Of a stretch of DNA of 64,000 nt, positions 52,770 through 61,560 are shown piece after piece. Each line of letters opens with the position of its first letter. Within the stretch, counting starts at the first letter, position 1. Source of the DNA: Spongiibacter sp. IMCC21906 (GTDB taxonomy: Bacteria; Pseudomonadota; Gammaproteobacteria; Pseudomonadales; Spongiibacteraceae); NCBI RefSeq assembly GCF_001010805.1, contig NZ_CP011477.1, positions 1,689,001 through 1,753,000 on the forward strand, written 5' to 3'. The translations under genes and the position numbers were made by a program. The notes beneath the pieces were generated by a model. It saw nothing but the letters and a program-made list of their open reading frames with translations. It did no database searches and was not told the origin of the DNA.

Positions 52770-54143
52770 ATGAGGACTGCGAGCAGCATGGCCATTTCCG
52801 CCACACCAGAATTTTCTCAAACTACTGAGATCAACGATGCCCTAACGGGACGTTTGGGATTGGCCCAAGAGCCTTGGGAGCTTGGCAGCGGCAGTGATCC
52901 GGTGAAATTAATAAAGCGCCGCAGCCTGTTGCGTGAAACCCTGGAAAAATCAGTTGCAGAAGGTTCTTGGCGCTGGCCGAAAAAACCGATTATTTTTATT
53001 TCTGATGCCCACGCCGATGCCGAGGCGTTTCGGGAGTCTCTTCTTGCTTCCGGCGGTGTTCGCCTGCATCGCCGCCATGGTTTTGTACTGACCGCATTGG
53101 GGCGCAAAGCCAAATTTATTATTGGCGGTGATTGTCTGGACAAGGGACCAAGCAATTTGGCCCTGTTGCGGAGTGTAAAATCACTGATGGACTGCGGAGC
53201 AAAGGTCAAGCTACTGGCTGGCAATCACGATGTTCGCTTGCTTGTGGGCTTAAGGGCAATGAGTCTGCCGAAACATTGCGATACCGAGCATATGTTTGTG
53301 CGTATGTCGCCCAAAGTCGTGCCGCTACTCCTCGAAATCTATCAGGAATATCTGCAGGGTAAAAAACAGGCCCTACGAAATATCCCTTCAAGTGAAGAGT
53401 GTCGGCAGCGCTTGTTTCCGTCGGCTAATTGGGCGGAAGAGTTTGCCGCGTCTGCGCAAGGCCGTATGCCCGAAGAGACGCTGCAGCGCGAATTGGCGCG
53501 CATGCGTAAAAAGATAGCGGGCTGTGAGCGAGCGTTTGCCGACGCGGGCATGGGGATGCGAGAGCTGTACGCTACGGCTAAGCGTTGTCAGCAGCTGTTT
53601 TTAAAACCGGGTGGTGAATTCTTCTGGTTTTTTAAAAAAATGGAACTGAGCTATCGCAGTGGCTCATTTTTATTTATTCACGCAGGGGTGGACGATCGGG
53701 TAATTGAGCTGATCCAATCTGATGGCGTAAAAAAGCTCAACAAACTGTATCGCAAGCAGATCAAACACAATTTATTCGATTTTTATTATGGCGCAGTAGC
53801 CAATACCATGCGTACCAAATATCGCGATGTGGATATGCCTCTCTCGACTGAATCGGTAAGCTGTGCGTATCGTGAAGGGATTCATGTGGTTGTGCATGGC
53901 CACCGCAATCGTTTAGATGGCCAGCGTTTGATGCTTAGGCATGGCATGTTACATGTAGAAGGGGATATCACCATGGACCGTAATTCCCGAATTAAAGAAG
54001 GTCTGACGGGGATTGGAGTTGGCGCCACCATCATTGATCCCCAGGGGCGGGTGATTGGAATAAGCAATGATTATCCAGCCGTAAAGGTGTTTTCTCCATC
54101 GCGCTATCTGCAGTTAATACCCGAAATCGGGATTGAGGAATAA
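52770..54143 (+). CDS. Calcineurin-like metallophosphoesterase
   Basis: A 457-residue protein with a metallophosphoesterase core split by an insert. PIIFISDAHADAEAF gives the first metal aspartate and histidine, FIIGGDCLDKGPSN and LLAGNHDVRLLVG the GD and GNHD motifs, FLFIHAGVDDRVIEL and VVVHGHRNRLDGQ the later histidines. The insert (about 175-285) is helical. It resembles Ser/Thr-phosphatase-like or diadenosine-phosphatase-like enzymes. The ATG at 52770 was taken; ATG at 52788 is also possible. It is separated from the earlier GAK-type genes only by the MITE, and the amphi-Trp gene follows after seven bases. Confidence 0.85.
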   Translation: MRTASSMAISATPEFSQTTEINDALTGRLGLAQEPWELGSGSDPVKLIKRRSLLRETLEKSVAEGSWRWPKKPIIFISDAHADAEAFRESLLASGGVRLHRRHGFVLTALGRKAKFIIGGDCLDKGPSNLALLRSVKSLMDCGAKVKLLAGNHDVRLLVGLRAMSLPKHCDTEHMFVRMSPKVVPLLLEIYQEYLQGKKQALRNIPSSEECRQRLFPSANWAEEFAASAQGRMPEETLQRELARMRKKIAGCERAFADAGMGMRELYATAKRCQQLFLKPGGEFFWFFKKMELSYRSGSFLFIHAGVDDRVIELIQSDGVKKLNKLYRKQIKHNLFDFYYGAVANTMRTKYRDVDMPLSTESVSCAYREGIHVVVHGHRNRLDGQRLMLRHGMLHVEGDITMDRNSRIKEGLTGIGVGATIIDPQGRVIGISNDYPAVKVFSPSRYLQLIPEIGIEE

Positions 54144-54150
54144 GGATATT

Positions 54151-54423
54151 ATGCATCAGGCTAAAGCCAGTTTTCGTCATGAGTCTTTGCAAGACAGCAA
54201 GTCGATTCAAGAATTTTTAAAAGCGATTAGCAAGGGGCTGGGCAAGGGCAAACTGCAGTTTAGTGACGAGGAGGGGAAAATAGTGATGTTGCCGGAGGGA
54301 CTGTTAAATTTAAAGCTCACCGCCACTCAGGATGAGTCCCGTCATCGCATTGATTTGCGGATTAGCTGGCAGAGCGACGATGAGCATGTTGAGCCAAAGA
54401 CACTGCAAGTCAGCAGTGATTAA
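54151..54423 (+). CDS. Amphi-Trp domain protein
   Basis: A 90-residue protein that is essentially one amphi-Trp domain. It has FRHESLQDSKSIQEFLKAIS, then GLGKGKLQFSDEEGKIVMLP and LLNLKLTATQDESRHRIDLR, ending with the tryptophan in ISWQSDDE. The domain is often found beside GAK genes and as an add-on elsewhere, and no activity is known. A small partner or substrate-carrier role is conceivable. The ATG at 54151 has an AAGGA site. It is the last gene of the operon and faces a cytochrome-oxidase-like operon on the other strand. Confidence 0.85.
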   Translation: MHQAKASFRHESLQDSKSIQEFLKAISKGLGKGKLQFSDEEGKIVMLPEGLLNLKLTATQDESRHRIDLRISWQSDDEHVEPKTLQVSSD

Positions 54424-54450
54424 TCAAACTCAGCCAGCGATAGAATAAAA

Positions 54451-54750
54451 TCAAGCTCCAGTGCAAATCACAATTAACACGCTGCACATGACAACTGCCC
54501 AAAGATCAAAGCCGTGGCGCAGCCAGCGCGGCGCGCAGCGTAACTCCATAAACTGAAAACCGACTACCCACACTTTAACAAAGGCGGTAATAATCACCCC
54601 GGCCGTGGCCAATGGCAGGCCACCGCTGACGTTGTGACCGGTATTGCCCAGCCACCACCCAATCAATGTGGCAATAATCAGTATCAACCAGGCGATATGA
54701 AGGGCTTTGTGTTGCTTGAAAAGTTGTTGGCTAAAAGAAAGAATCGACAT
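54451..54750 (-). CDS. Cytochrome c oxidase subunit IV-like (NorF-like) membrane protein
   Basis: A 99-residue protein with three predicted membrane helices. ALHIAWLILIIATLIGWWL, then LATAGVIITAFVKVWVVGFQFMELRCAPRW (split: AGVIITAFVKVWVVG, FQFMELRCAPRW) and the last helix match the prokaryotic COX4/NorF pattern. The ATG at 54750 was chosen over one 12 codons upstream that overlaps the preceding gene. It is 13 bp downstream of a COX3-like gene on the same strand. Confidence 0.75.
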   Translation of the reverse strand: MSILSFSQQLFKQHKALHIAWLILIIATLIGWWLGNTGHNVSGGLPLATAGVIITAFVKVWVVGFQFMELRCAPRWLRHGFDLWAVVMCSVLIVICTGA

Positions 54751-54763
54751 TTTTATTAGCTCA

Positions 54764-55381
54764 TTAAAGCAGGTAGAGGAGGGCAAATAGGGCGATCCAT
54801 AGCAGGTCGACTAAATGCCAGAACAGCGCGCCACTCTCTATAGTGCGCACATCTTTTGTGGTGAGGGGCTTGCGTTTACTGGCGCCACGAATAACAAACA
54901 GTACCGCTATACCGACCAGAACATGCAATAAATGGATTCCGGTAAACATAAAAAAATACATGTAAAAGTCATTCGTCATGGGGGATAGCCCCGCACTGAT
55001 TTTGCCGCCCCATTCCATGCTTTTATTGGCAATAAAGCCGAAGCCGCAGAGAATTGCCAGTGAAAAATAACGGCTTAATTGGGGGCTGCCGCCGGTTTTG
55101 GCTTTTTCTACGCCCAGTGCGACAAACCATGAGCCGGTTAACAGTAATAGGGTGTTGGTAATGCCGACCCATAAATCGAGTTGCAGGCGGGATTGGGCGA
55201 ATATCTCGGTTTGTTCCCGTTGACCTAAAGCAATCAAAATAAAGAAAACGGCGAAAATCATCAGGTCCCCAGCAATAAAAAACCAAATGCCCAGCTCGCC
55301 GGGAATCCGAGGTTTTGTATGGGGGGTGGCTTCTGGGATGTTTGCGTCGTGCTTATTGAATTGGGTGGAGTCGTTCATCAA
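54764..55381 (-). CDS. Cytochrome c oxidase subunit III-like (NorE-like) protein
   Basis: A 205-residue, five-helix membrane protein of the COX3 family. PGELGIWFFIAGDLMIFAVF starts the first helix, and FTGIHLLHVLVGIAVLF and ALFWHLVDLLWIALFALLYL are the conserved histidine-containing helices. The size is like NorE and less like full COX3. No subunit I or II gene is in the window, so it is an orphan accessory protein, perhaps for a nitric-oxide-reductase-like or other oxidase encoded elsewhere. Confidence 0.85.
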   Translation of the reverse strand: MMNDSTQFNKHDANIPEATPHTKPRIPGELGIWFFIAGDLMIFAVFFILIALGQREQTEIFAQSRLQLDLWVGITNTLLLLTGSWFVALGVEKAKTGGSPQLSRYFSLAILCGFGFIANKSMEWGGKISAGLSPMTNDFYMYFFMFTGIHLLHVLVGIAVLFVIRGASKRKPLTTKDVRTIESGALFWHLVDLLWIALFALLYLL

Positions 55382-55509
55382 GTACCCTTGGTTATGTTAT
55401 CTGATCGTATAACAGCTGAGCAGCCAAACCCCTTTGAGTTTGGCATGACTTGAGTCAACACAGGTTTGCAGGGGGCTATCCCCTCACAAACCTATATCAA
55501 GCCTGCTAT

Positions 55510-56220
55510 TTAGTCTGCTTTTTTAGCGGCCTTCAGCATTTCAACAGACATAATCAGAATCCAAAGAAAGAAAGCCACAAAAGGAATCCACAGGGCAACA
55601 ATGCCGTGCCAAGAGAAGGGGCCATCTTTGAAAAACAACACCATTTGGCCGGGGGCAAACAATAAGACGGCCCAAAGGTTGATGTAGGCAACCCAACGAG
55701 GGAAGGGTTCTTTGCCTTCTTCAGAAAACAGAATAGACATTGCAATAATCGCACACCAACCACCAAATACGGGTACCGAAAACACGGCTAGAAAGTAGGC
55801 GAAGTCCGCAAACATCTGTACTGTGCTGGGATGGTATTCAGTGGGGCGGAAGACCATTAGCGCCCATGTAAACGCCACCAGCAAGGCTACCATGGTGCCG
55901 CAGGCGGTAAACATCAATTGCACATAAGAGAACACCGGACGTGACTCTACCCGGCGGGTCTGGGCAGCGATGCCTGCACCAAAGGGGCCGAACAATGCAA
56001 AGGAAATCATTAGAAAGACCGAACCTATTCGAATAGAGAACAGGTGCTCGGTGACCTTGCTGACAAACATGTCAGGACTGTCGTTGGCGTGGAGTAGTGG
56101 CGGGAGCATTCCCCCGAGTAACATGCCGCCAATAATAAAAAAGAAAATTGCCATAAATCCCGACCAGGCACAAAAGGTCATTGATTTACGAAACAGGATA
56201 TCGTTATTCGTTGCTTCCAC
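55510..56220 (-). CDS. Multi-helix membrane protein, unknown function
   Basis: A 236-residue protein with about six predicted membrane helices (for example MAIFFFIIGGMLLGGMLPPL, SVFLMISFALFGPFGAGIA and ALWIPFVAFFLWILIMSVEM). Several charged loops separate them, and it has a lysine-rich end. It lies upstream of the COX3/COX4-like pair on the same strand, with a 128-bp gap, so it is probably part of the same unit. No family is recognised. A role in membrane electron transfer or sterol/lipid handling is only a guess. Confidence 0.6.
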   Translation of the reverse strand: MEATNNDILFRKSMTFCAWSGFMAIFFFIIGGMLLGGMLPPLLHANDSPDMFVSKVTEHLFSIRIGSVFLMISFALFGPFGAGIAAQTRRVESRPVFSYVQLMFTACGTMVALLVAFTWALMVFRPTEYHPSTVQMFADFAYFLAVFSVPVFGGWCAIIAMSILFSEEGKEPFPRWVAYINLWAVLLFAPGQMVLFFKDGPFSWHGIVALWIPFVAFFLWILIMSVEMLKAAKKAD

Positions 56221-56560
56221 AGAGCATCTCCTTAGAGTTATGTTTATCGTTGTTGTCTACACCGCCTGATTTTATTGACGGTGTTATCGCAAGCTTGGCC
56301 ATAGGACTCAGGCTTGAAATTCTGGGTTGATCCCTTGTTTGAGTGTAAAGTCGGTTTCGCTGTTAGCAGTGACTCATGCGCCTTGGTTTGTGTACAAGGC
56401 GGTGTAAGGCAATGGTGAGCCCTGCAAATATAAATAATTATCTTATGCATTGTATACCTGCAGGCTTATTCTTTGCTATCCGTTATATGCCTTGAAATTG
56501 CTTGGCCGTGGGATAGGGTAAAGTGCAGTAATCGAGGGGCCAGTTAAGGCAATATTATTT

Positions 56561-57631
56561 GTGAGCGATATCGTAACAAGTGATTCAAGCCGGGTGCAGG
56601 CTTGGCGCAATGCCAAGACCGGGGTGCTATCAGGGTGGGTGCATACTATTTTGCGAGCCCTTGAAAGCTATGGTGTGCCTCTTGAGCGGGCGGTGATTGA
56701 GTCGGGAATCAATCCCGATTTACTCCTTAACGGCGCGTTTCGTTATAGCCAGTCGGATGTTAATCGCCTTTGGATTTATGCCCGCAAGCAGGCTGCAGAT
56801 CCTTCGTTTGGATTGGCAGTAGCCAAACAGGTGAGGCCGTCGAGCTTTCATGTGGTGGGGCAGGCAATGAGTTGCAGCATGAGCTTGCATAGAGCTTTGC
56901 AGCGTCTGAGTCGATATTGCCGACTGTTATCTGATGCCGCCACGGCAACGCTGATTGATAGTGGTGAGACGCTGCGATTACAGTTTTTTTTCGATATGGG
57001 TAAGCGACCACCTGTTTATCAGTCTTACGATACGGTGCTGGCCAGTGTGTTGTCTCTGCTGCGCTGGATAAGTCAGGACAATATTGTGCCGGTTGATGTC
57101 ACGCTGCGCTATACCGGCAATGAGCTGTCGCCAGGTTTTGCCGAGTTCTTTCAGTGCAAGGTGCATTTTTCGCAGGCCCAAGACAGTATCTGCTTTAAAA
57201 AGTCAGATCTCGACACCCGAATATTGGCGGCTGACGAACGTTTGGCGACCTTGCTTGATGAAGCGGCCAACGAAGACCTGGATGCGCGCATGGCAGGGCG
57301 TTTTACTGTTCGCGTGAGAGACGCACTCATCGCCCAGTTGGCAGAAGGCCCTCCCTCTAAACAGCTAACCGCTGAAGCATTGCATATGACCCAGCGCACC
57401 TTGTTGCGGCGCCTGAAGGAAGAAGGGGTAACCTATCTTTCTGTCCTTAATCAGCTTAGAGAGGAGCTGGCCTTCGACTATATAAGCCGAGGCGATATGG
57501 ACTTGGCGGGTGTTGCAGAACGGTTGGGGTTTTCGGATTACACGGCCTTTTCACGCGCTTTCAGTCGCTGGACTGGCCGCCGTCCCACCCAAATGGTTGC
57601 TGATGCCGCCCGATCTCGAAAGCCCCGATAA
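56561..57631 (+). CDS. AraC-family transcriptional regulator
   Basis: A 356-residue regulator of the AraC type with an Arabinose_bd-like (PF12625) N-terminal domain and a C-terminal pair of helix-turn-helices. In the latter, LTAEALHMTQRTLLRRLKEE and VAERLGFSDYTAFSRAFSRW are typical. The start codon is GTG. The gene lies 189 bp upstream of the sulfotransferase cluster on the same strand and 340 bp from the divergent membrane-protein gene, and is likely to regulate one or both. Such regulators often respond to hydrophobic ligands, including steroids. Confidence 0.9.
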   Translation: MSDIVTSDSSRVQAWRNAKTGVLSGWVHTILRALESYGVPLERAVIESGINPDLLLNGAFRYSQSDVNRLWIYARKQAADPSFGLAVAKQVRPSSFHVVGQAMSCSMSLHRALQRLSRYCRLLSDAATATLIDSGETLRLQFFFDMGKRPPVYQSYDTVLASVLSLLRWISQDNIVPVDVTLRYTGNELSPGFAEFFQCKVHFSQAQDSICFKKSDLDTRILAADERLATLLDEAANEDLDARMAGRFTVRVRDALIAQLAEGPPSKQLTAEALHMTQRTLLRRLKEEGVTYLSVLNQLREELAFDYISRGDMDLAGVAERLGFSDYTAFSRAFSRWTGRRPTQMVADAARSRKPR

Positions 57632-57650
57632 ATCAACGTTCTCACCTTAA

Positions 57651-57675
57651 TGCCCCCCGAAAACTTCCGGGGGCA
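57651..57675 (+). terminator. Hairpin after the AraC-type regulator
   Basis: TGCCCCCCGAA pairs with TTCCGGGGGCA around a short loop, 19 bases after the stop. There is no following T-run, so its efficiency as a terminator is uncertain. Confidence 0.45.
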
Positions 57676-57819
57676 GATCGGCCGTCTTGTGACAAGTGGC
57701 GTTATATTGTCACCTTTAGTCTAGTTTCGTCCTTTTCTGTTCTTCAGATACCTGCCGTGATTTTTTACCTTAGAGCCTGATCGTTATATTAATAAAAACT
57801 TCAATAAGAGATTTTTATC

Positions 57820-59007
57820 ATGCAGGACAACCAGGCATCCGCCGCTGTACCCGAAATGCCCACCACTGTAGAAGGCTTGCTTGCCGCGGCAAAAGCAGAA
57901 ACCGGATTGCAGGATTTTGGGGATATGGGCTTTTTAAAAGGCCTGACGGTATTGACTGAGGCATTACCAAAAGAAGCCAATTTAAATGAGGTTGGGAAAC
58001 AGATGGTTTACGGCGGATTTATCCGCTTGTTGTGTAATCGTCTTCGTTACCAAGCTGATCTCAAAAGACACCCAGAGATTCTGGACGAGAAAATTGAAGC
58101 GCCGATTATTATTCTCGGCTTGCCGCGTACGGGGACCTCTAAGCTGCAGCGGGTTATGTCCAGTGATCCCCACGTGCAGCGCTTGGAGTTTTGGCGCACG
58201 ATTTTTCCTGCGCCCTTTCCCGACGAGGAACCGGGTAATCCCAAAGCGCGCAAAGAAGCGGCATTGATGGTGGAAGACGCGCTGTCAACGAATTTCCCCG
58301 GCTGGATGGCCCGCCATCCTATGGAGGCACTGGAGCCAGATGAAGAGTTGCACATCATGGATATGTCCTTTGATTGCATGATCTCTTGGCTATTTTCTCG
58401 GGTGCCGTCTTTTTATCAGTATATGTCTGATTGCGACCCCACGCCGACCTACGACATGTTGTATTCGATGCTGCAATACTTGCAGTGGCAGGATGGCGGC
58501 AGCCGGGGCCGTCCTTGGATTATGAAATCCCCCGTTCATCTGGGAGATTTACCGACCCTGTTAAACACCTTCCCCGATGCCGTGTTGGTACATTGTCACC
58601 GTGACCCGCGCAAAGTGATTCCTTCCTTTGCTTCTTTGATCGAAGAAGCCCGCAAGATTGGCAGCGACACCGTCGACCCCTTAGAAATTGGTCAGGATAT
58701 GTTTGATTACTGGGCTGACCAGATGGACCGCTATATGGCCGCGGTGGATGACTTGCCAGAAGACCGTATTTTACATGTGCAGTTTGAAGACACCGTTGCT
58801 GATGTGATTGAGGTTATTGGTCGGGTTTATAAAAAAGCCGACCGCAGTCTTACGCCCGAGGCTGTCGCCGCTTTTAAAGAATATGAGCAGCGCCGCCCAG
58901 ATAAACACTGGGGCAGTTACAGCTACACGGCTGAGCAATACGGTCTGTCATTGGCGGCTATTGATCAGCGTTTTGCTAAATACAATCGGCGTTTTCTCTC
59001 GAAATAA
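57820..59007 (+). CDS. Sulfotransferase-family protein
   Basis: A 395-residue protein of the Sulfotransfer_3 family, which transfers sulfate from PAPS. The 5'-phosphosulfate loop is IIILGLPRTGTSKLQRVMSS near residue 93. The 3'-phosphate-binding segment is AVLVHCHRDPRKVIPSFASL near 260, and PWIMKSPVHLGDLPTLLNTF lies between. In marine and soil bacteria such genes often sit in clusters for steroid- or lipid-like compounds; whether this protein transfers sulfate is not proven. It is the first gene of a run of five on the same strand. Confidence 0.85.
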   Translation: MQDNQASAAVPEMPTTVEGLLAAAKAETGLQDFGDMGFLKGLTVLTEALPKEANLNEVGKQMVYGGFIRLLCNRLRYQADLKRHPEILDEKIEAPIIILGLPRTGTSKLQRVMSSDPHVQRLEFWRTIFPAPFPDEEPGNPKARKEAALMVEDALSTNFPGWMARHPMEALEPDEELHIMDMSFDCMISWLFSRVPSFYQYMSDCDPTPTYDMLYSMLQYLQWQDGGSRGRPWIMKSPVHLGDLPTLLNTFPDAVLVHCHRDPRKVIPSFASLIEEARKIGSDTVDPLEIGQDMFDYWADQMDRYMAAVDDLPEDRILHVQFEDTVADVIEVIGRVYKKADRSLTPEAVAAFKEYEQRRPDKHWGSYSYTAEQYGLSLAAIDQRFAKYNRRFLSK

Positions 59008-59027
59008 GAATATCAAGGAGTGTTTGA

Positions 59028-60215
59028 ATGAGTCTTTCTGAAGCCCCACAGCTGAGTGGCCTGGGTTTTTCTGATCCTAAAATCTGGCAGGAAATAAGCC
59101 GTGCCATTGGTGCCATGCAGTCCATTGTCTGGAGCGACCCTTTAATTAAAGATGACCTTACCCGTGCAGAAGGTGTGCGCTATCTGACTCGGCTGATTGC
59201 CGGGGCGCTGCCCATGTCCTTGGATTCGTCCTCTGCGGATTACCCACAATTTTTACATTTTCTGTCTACCCGTATTCACTACGGCTTACCTGCCACCGAC
59301 TGCTATTACATTTGGGCGCCGGTGCATGGCGACAATGTTTATCACATTAAAGGCGATCGCGGCACCGCGCGTTTGTTCGATATAGAAACTCGCCAAGGGC
59401 ATTTTGCTCATATCGCCCAGTGGGAAACCATTGATCGCAAATCTGACTTTGAGATTGGTGACGATAATCAAATTGATATTGTTCTTAGCCGCGAGCCTCA
59501 ACCGGGTAACTGGGTGAAACTGCCTGAAGGTGACGGCAATATTATTTTTCGTCAGTACTACTACGATTGGAATACCGAGCGTCCTGCCGATGTCACTATT
59601 GAGCGGGTAGGGGCCACTTTTCCGCCACCAGCTTTAACAGAAAAAGATATTGCTGATCGCTGTCAGCTGTTTGTGGATTGGTTGCAATATTTGCCAGAGC
59701 GGTTTGCTCAAGTTTATCAAAGCTATCACGAAGCCCCTGAAGACAAATTGATTTTTGATTCTATTAATTTTGGTTGGGAAGACCTGCGTTATGGCAAAGG
59801 CACCTACCAATGCGCCGAAGATGAAGCGCTGATCATGGAGGTGACACTACCAAAGGCCGAGTACTGGAGCACTCAACTTTGCAGTCATTTCTGGGAGGCG
59901 CGGGATTATCATCTTCGTCAAACTTCTCTCAATGGTCATCAAGCAGAAGTCGGCGAAGACGGTGTTTTCCGTGCCGTTATCAGTCACCGTGATCCGGGTG
60001 TGGCGAACTGGTTAGATGCAGGTGGACAAGATCGGGGTTTGATATCCATTCGATATTACAAAGCGGACTCCACGCCAGTGCCCACAATTAAACGCGTGAA
60101 GTTTTCAGACCTTGAAAAAGAATTACCTGCTTCAACACCGCGAGTGAGCGCGGAACAACGTCAAGACATTTTACGAGATCGGGCACGCTCTGTTGTGCGC
60201 CGTAACTGCGAATAA
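59028..60215 (+). CDS. DUF1214-domain protein
   Basis: A 395-residue soluble protein. The C-terminal ~120 residues fit DUF1214 (for example LICMEVTLPKAEYWSTQLCS-like strands around residue 280, VFRAVISHRDPGVANWLDAG and GLISIRYYKAD). The N-terminal part (GVRYLTRLIAGALPMSLDSS) is helical. No catalytic motif is known for the domain. It is 20 bp behind the sulfotransferase gene and 29 bp before an SDR gene, so the three are probably one transcript. Its role would follow the substrate of those enzymes. Confidence 0.75.
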   Translation: MSLSEAPQLSGLGFSDPKIWQEISRAIGAMQSIVWSDPLIKDDLTRAEGVRYLTRLIAGALPMSLDSSSADYPQFLHFLSTRIHYGLPATDCYYIWAPVHGDNVYHIKGDRGTARLFDIETRQGHFAHIAQWETIDRKSDFEIGDDNQIDIVLSREPQPGNWVKLPEGDGNIIFRQYYYDWNTERPADVTIERVGATFPPPALTEKDIADRCQLFVDWLQYLPERFAQVYQSYHEAPEDKLIFDSINFGWEDLRYGKGTYQCAEDEALIMEVTLPKAEYWSTQLCSHFWEARDYHLRQTSLNGHQAEVGEDGVFRAVISHRDPGVANWLDAGGQDRGLISIRYYKADSTPVPTIKRVKFSDLEKELPASTPRVSAEQRQDILRDRARSVVRRNCE

Positions 60216-60244
60216 ATTCGAATAAAAAATTGGAGAAATAGAAT

Positions 60245-61021
60245 ATGACTGATATTACAACAATGTTTTCCCTTGAAGGCCGTACAGCGTTGGTGACCGG
60301 CGCGGGTACCGGCATGGGACGTCAAATTGCTAAAACTTTATCTGCTGCGGGTGCCAGGGTGATTTGCGCTGCACGCCGCTTGGAAATGGTTGAGAGTGTG
60401 GCCGCCAGTATCCGTGAATCCGGTGGCGAGGCTATTGGTTTAAGTCTGGATATTGCCAGTACCGACAGTGTGACGACGGTGTTTGATGAAGCCCAAGAAA
60501 AATTTGGCAGCGTAGATGTGTTGGTTAACGCGGCGGCGCAATTGGATTTTGCACCCTTTCCGGGAATTGATGATGAGGCTTGGACCAATCTGATTAACGT
60601 TAACTTCACCGGCACGATGCGTATGTGTCGGGAGTTTTCCAAGCGCTTGTTGGATGCAGGCAAACCCGGTTCTATTATTAATATCACCTCAGTCACGGGG
60701 ATGCAGGTCCTTAAAAACGTGCCTTGCTACGGCAGTATTAAAGCCGCTGTTAATCAGTTGACTAAACAGATTGCCGCCGATTTATTTAATACCGGCATCC
60801 GTTGCAATGCGATTGCACCAGGTTATTTTTTGACAGAAATGGTGGCGGAGTACTTTGAGACAGATCAGGGTAAAGAAGAAATTGCTCGTCTGCCATCCAA
60901 ACGAGTAGGACAAGTTGAAGAGTTGTCCGGGGTTGTTTTGCTGTTGGCGAGTAATGCCTCCTCTTTTATTAATGGTGCGGTTATTCCCGTTGATGATGGA
61001 CAGGTGTTGCAGCTCGCCTGA
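60245..61021 (+). CDS. Short-chain dehydrogenase/reductase
   Basis: A 258-residue classical SDR. The glycine-rich cofactor motif is ALVTGAGTGMGRQIAKTL near residues 14-31, followed by ICAARRLEMV, which suggests NADP(H). DVLVNAAAQLDF holds NAG-like residues, SIINITSVTG the serine and CYGSIKAAVNQLTKQI the YxxxK pair. It probably oxidises or reduces a secondary alcohol or ketone in the pathway of the neighbouring genes. It is co-directional with the DUF1214 gene upstream and the NTF2-like gene downstream. Confidence 0.93.
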   Translation: MTDITTMFSLEGRTALVTGAGTGMGRQIAKTLSAAGARVICAARRLEMVESVAASIRESGGEAIGLSLDIASTDSVTTVFDEAQEKFGSVDVLVNAAAQLDFAPFPGIDDEAWTNLINVNFTGTMRMCREFSKRLLDAGKPGSIINITSVTGMQVLKNVPCYGSIKAAVNQLTKQIAADLFNTGIRCNAIAPGYFLTEMVAEYFETDQGKEEIARLPSKRVGQVEELSGVVLLLASNASSFINGAVIPVDDGQVLQLA

Positions 61022-61062
61022 TTTGACACTTAAGAAAAATAAATCTAATAGAGGACAAAGTA

Positions 61063-61461
61063 ATGAGCGCAGAGCAAAACAAAGCCATTGTAGCGAGCTT
61101 TTGGCAGGCTTTTTCAACAGCTAAATATGACCAGGCGTTAGATCATTTGGATGATCAAGAATTTACCTGGTGGATTGCCGGTGACAAAGCAAACTTTCCA
61201 TTGGCGGGTAACCGCAACAAGGCCGAGTTTGCTGAGCTGCTTTACGGTGTGGCTGACAGCTGTGAGGATGGTATCACCATGACGCCCTCTGCGTGGACGG
61301 TTGAGGGTGACCGAGTGGCGATGGAGGCAGAGTCGTATGCCGTGGTTAATGGTAAGGTCTACAATAACCTCTACCATTTTTTGATTGTGGTGAAGAACGG
61401 TAAAATTCGCCAAGTTAAAGAATATTTGGACACGACCCACGCCAGTGCAGTGCTGTGTTAG
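61063..61461 (+). CDS. NTF2/SnoaL-like protein
   Basis: A 132-residue protein with the alpha+beta cone fold pattern: AEQNKAIVASFWQAFSTAKY, then ALDHLDDQEFTWWIAG and strands such as NNLYHFLIVVKNGKIRQVKE. Members include isomerases, dehydratases and polyketide cyclases, but catalytic residues are not obvious. It is 41 bp downstream of the SDR gene. It could act on the same substrate. Confidence 0.8.
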   Translation: MSAEQNKAIVASFWQAFSTAKYDQALDHLDDQEFTWWIAGDKANFPLAGNRNKAEFAELLYGVADSCEDGITMTPSAWTVEGDRVAMEAESYAVVNGKVYNNLYHFLIVVKNGKIRQVKEYLDTTHASAVLC

Positions 61462-61560
61462 GACTAGGCTTGAAAGAGCGCGTCGCCCATAAAATGTGCT
61501 TGGCGATGCGCCTTCTGCTGCTCTGCGGTACATTCATTTAAAGCAAAACCGGATAACGTT

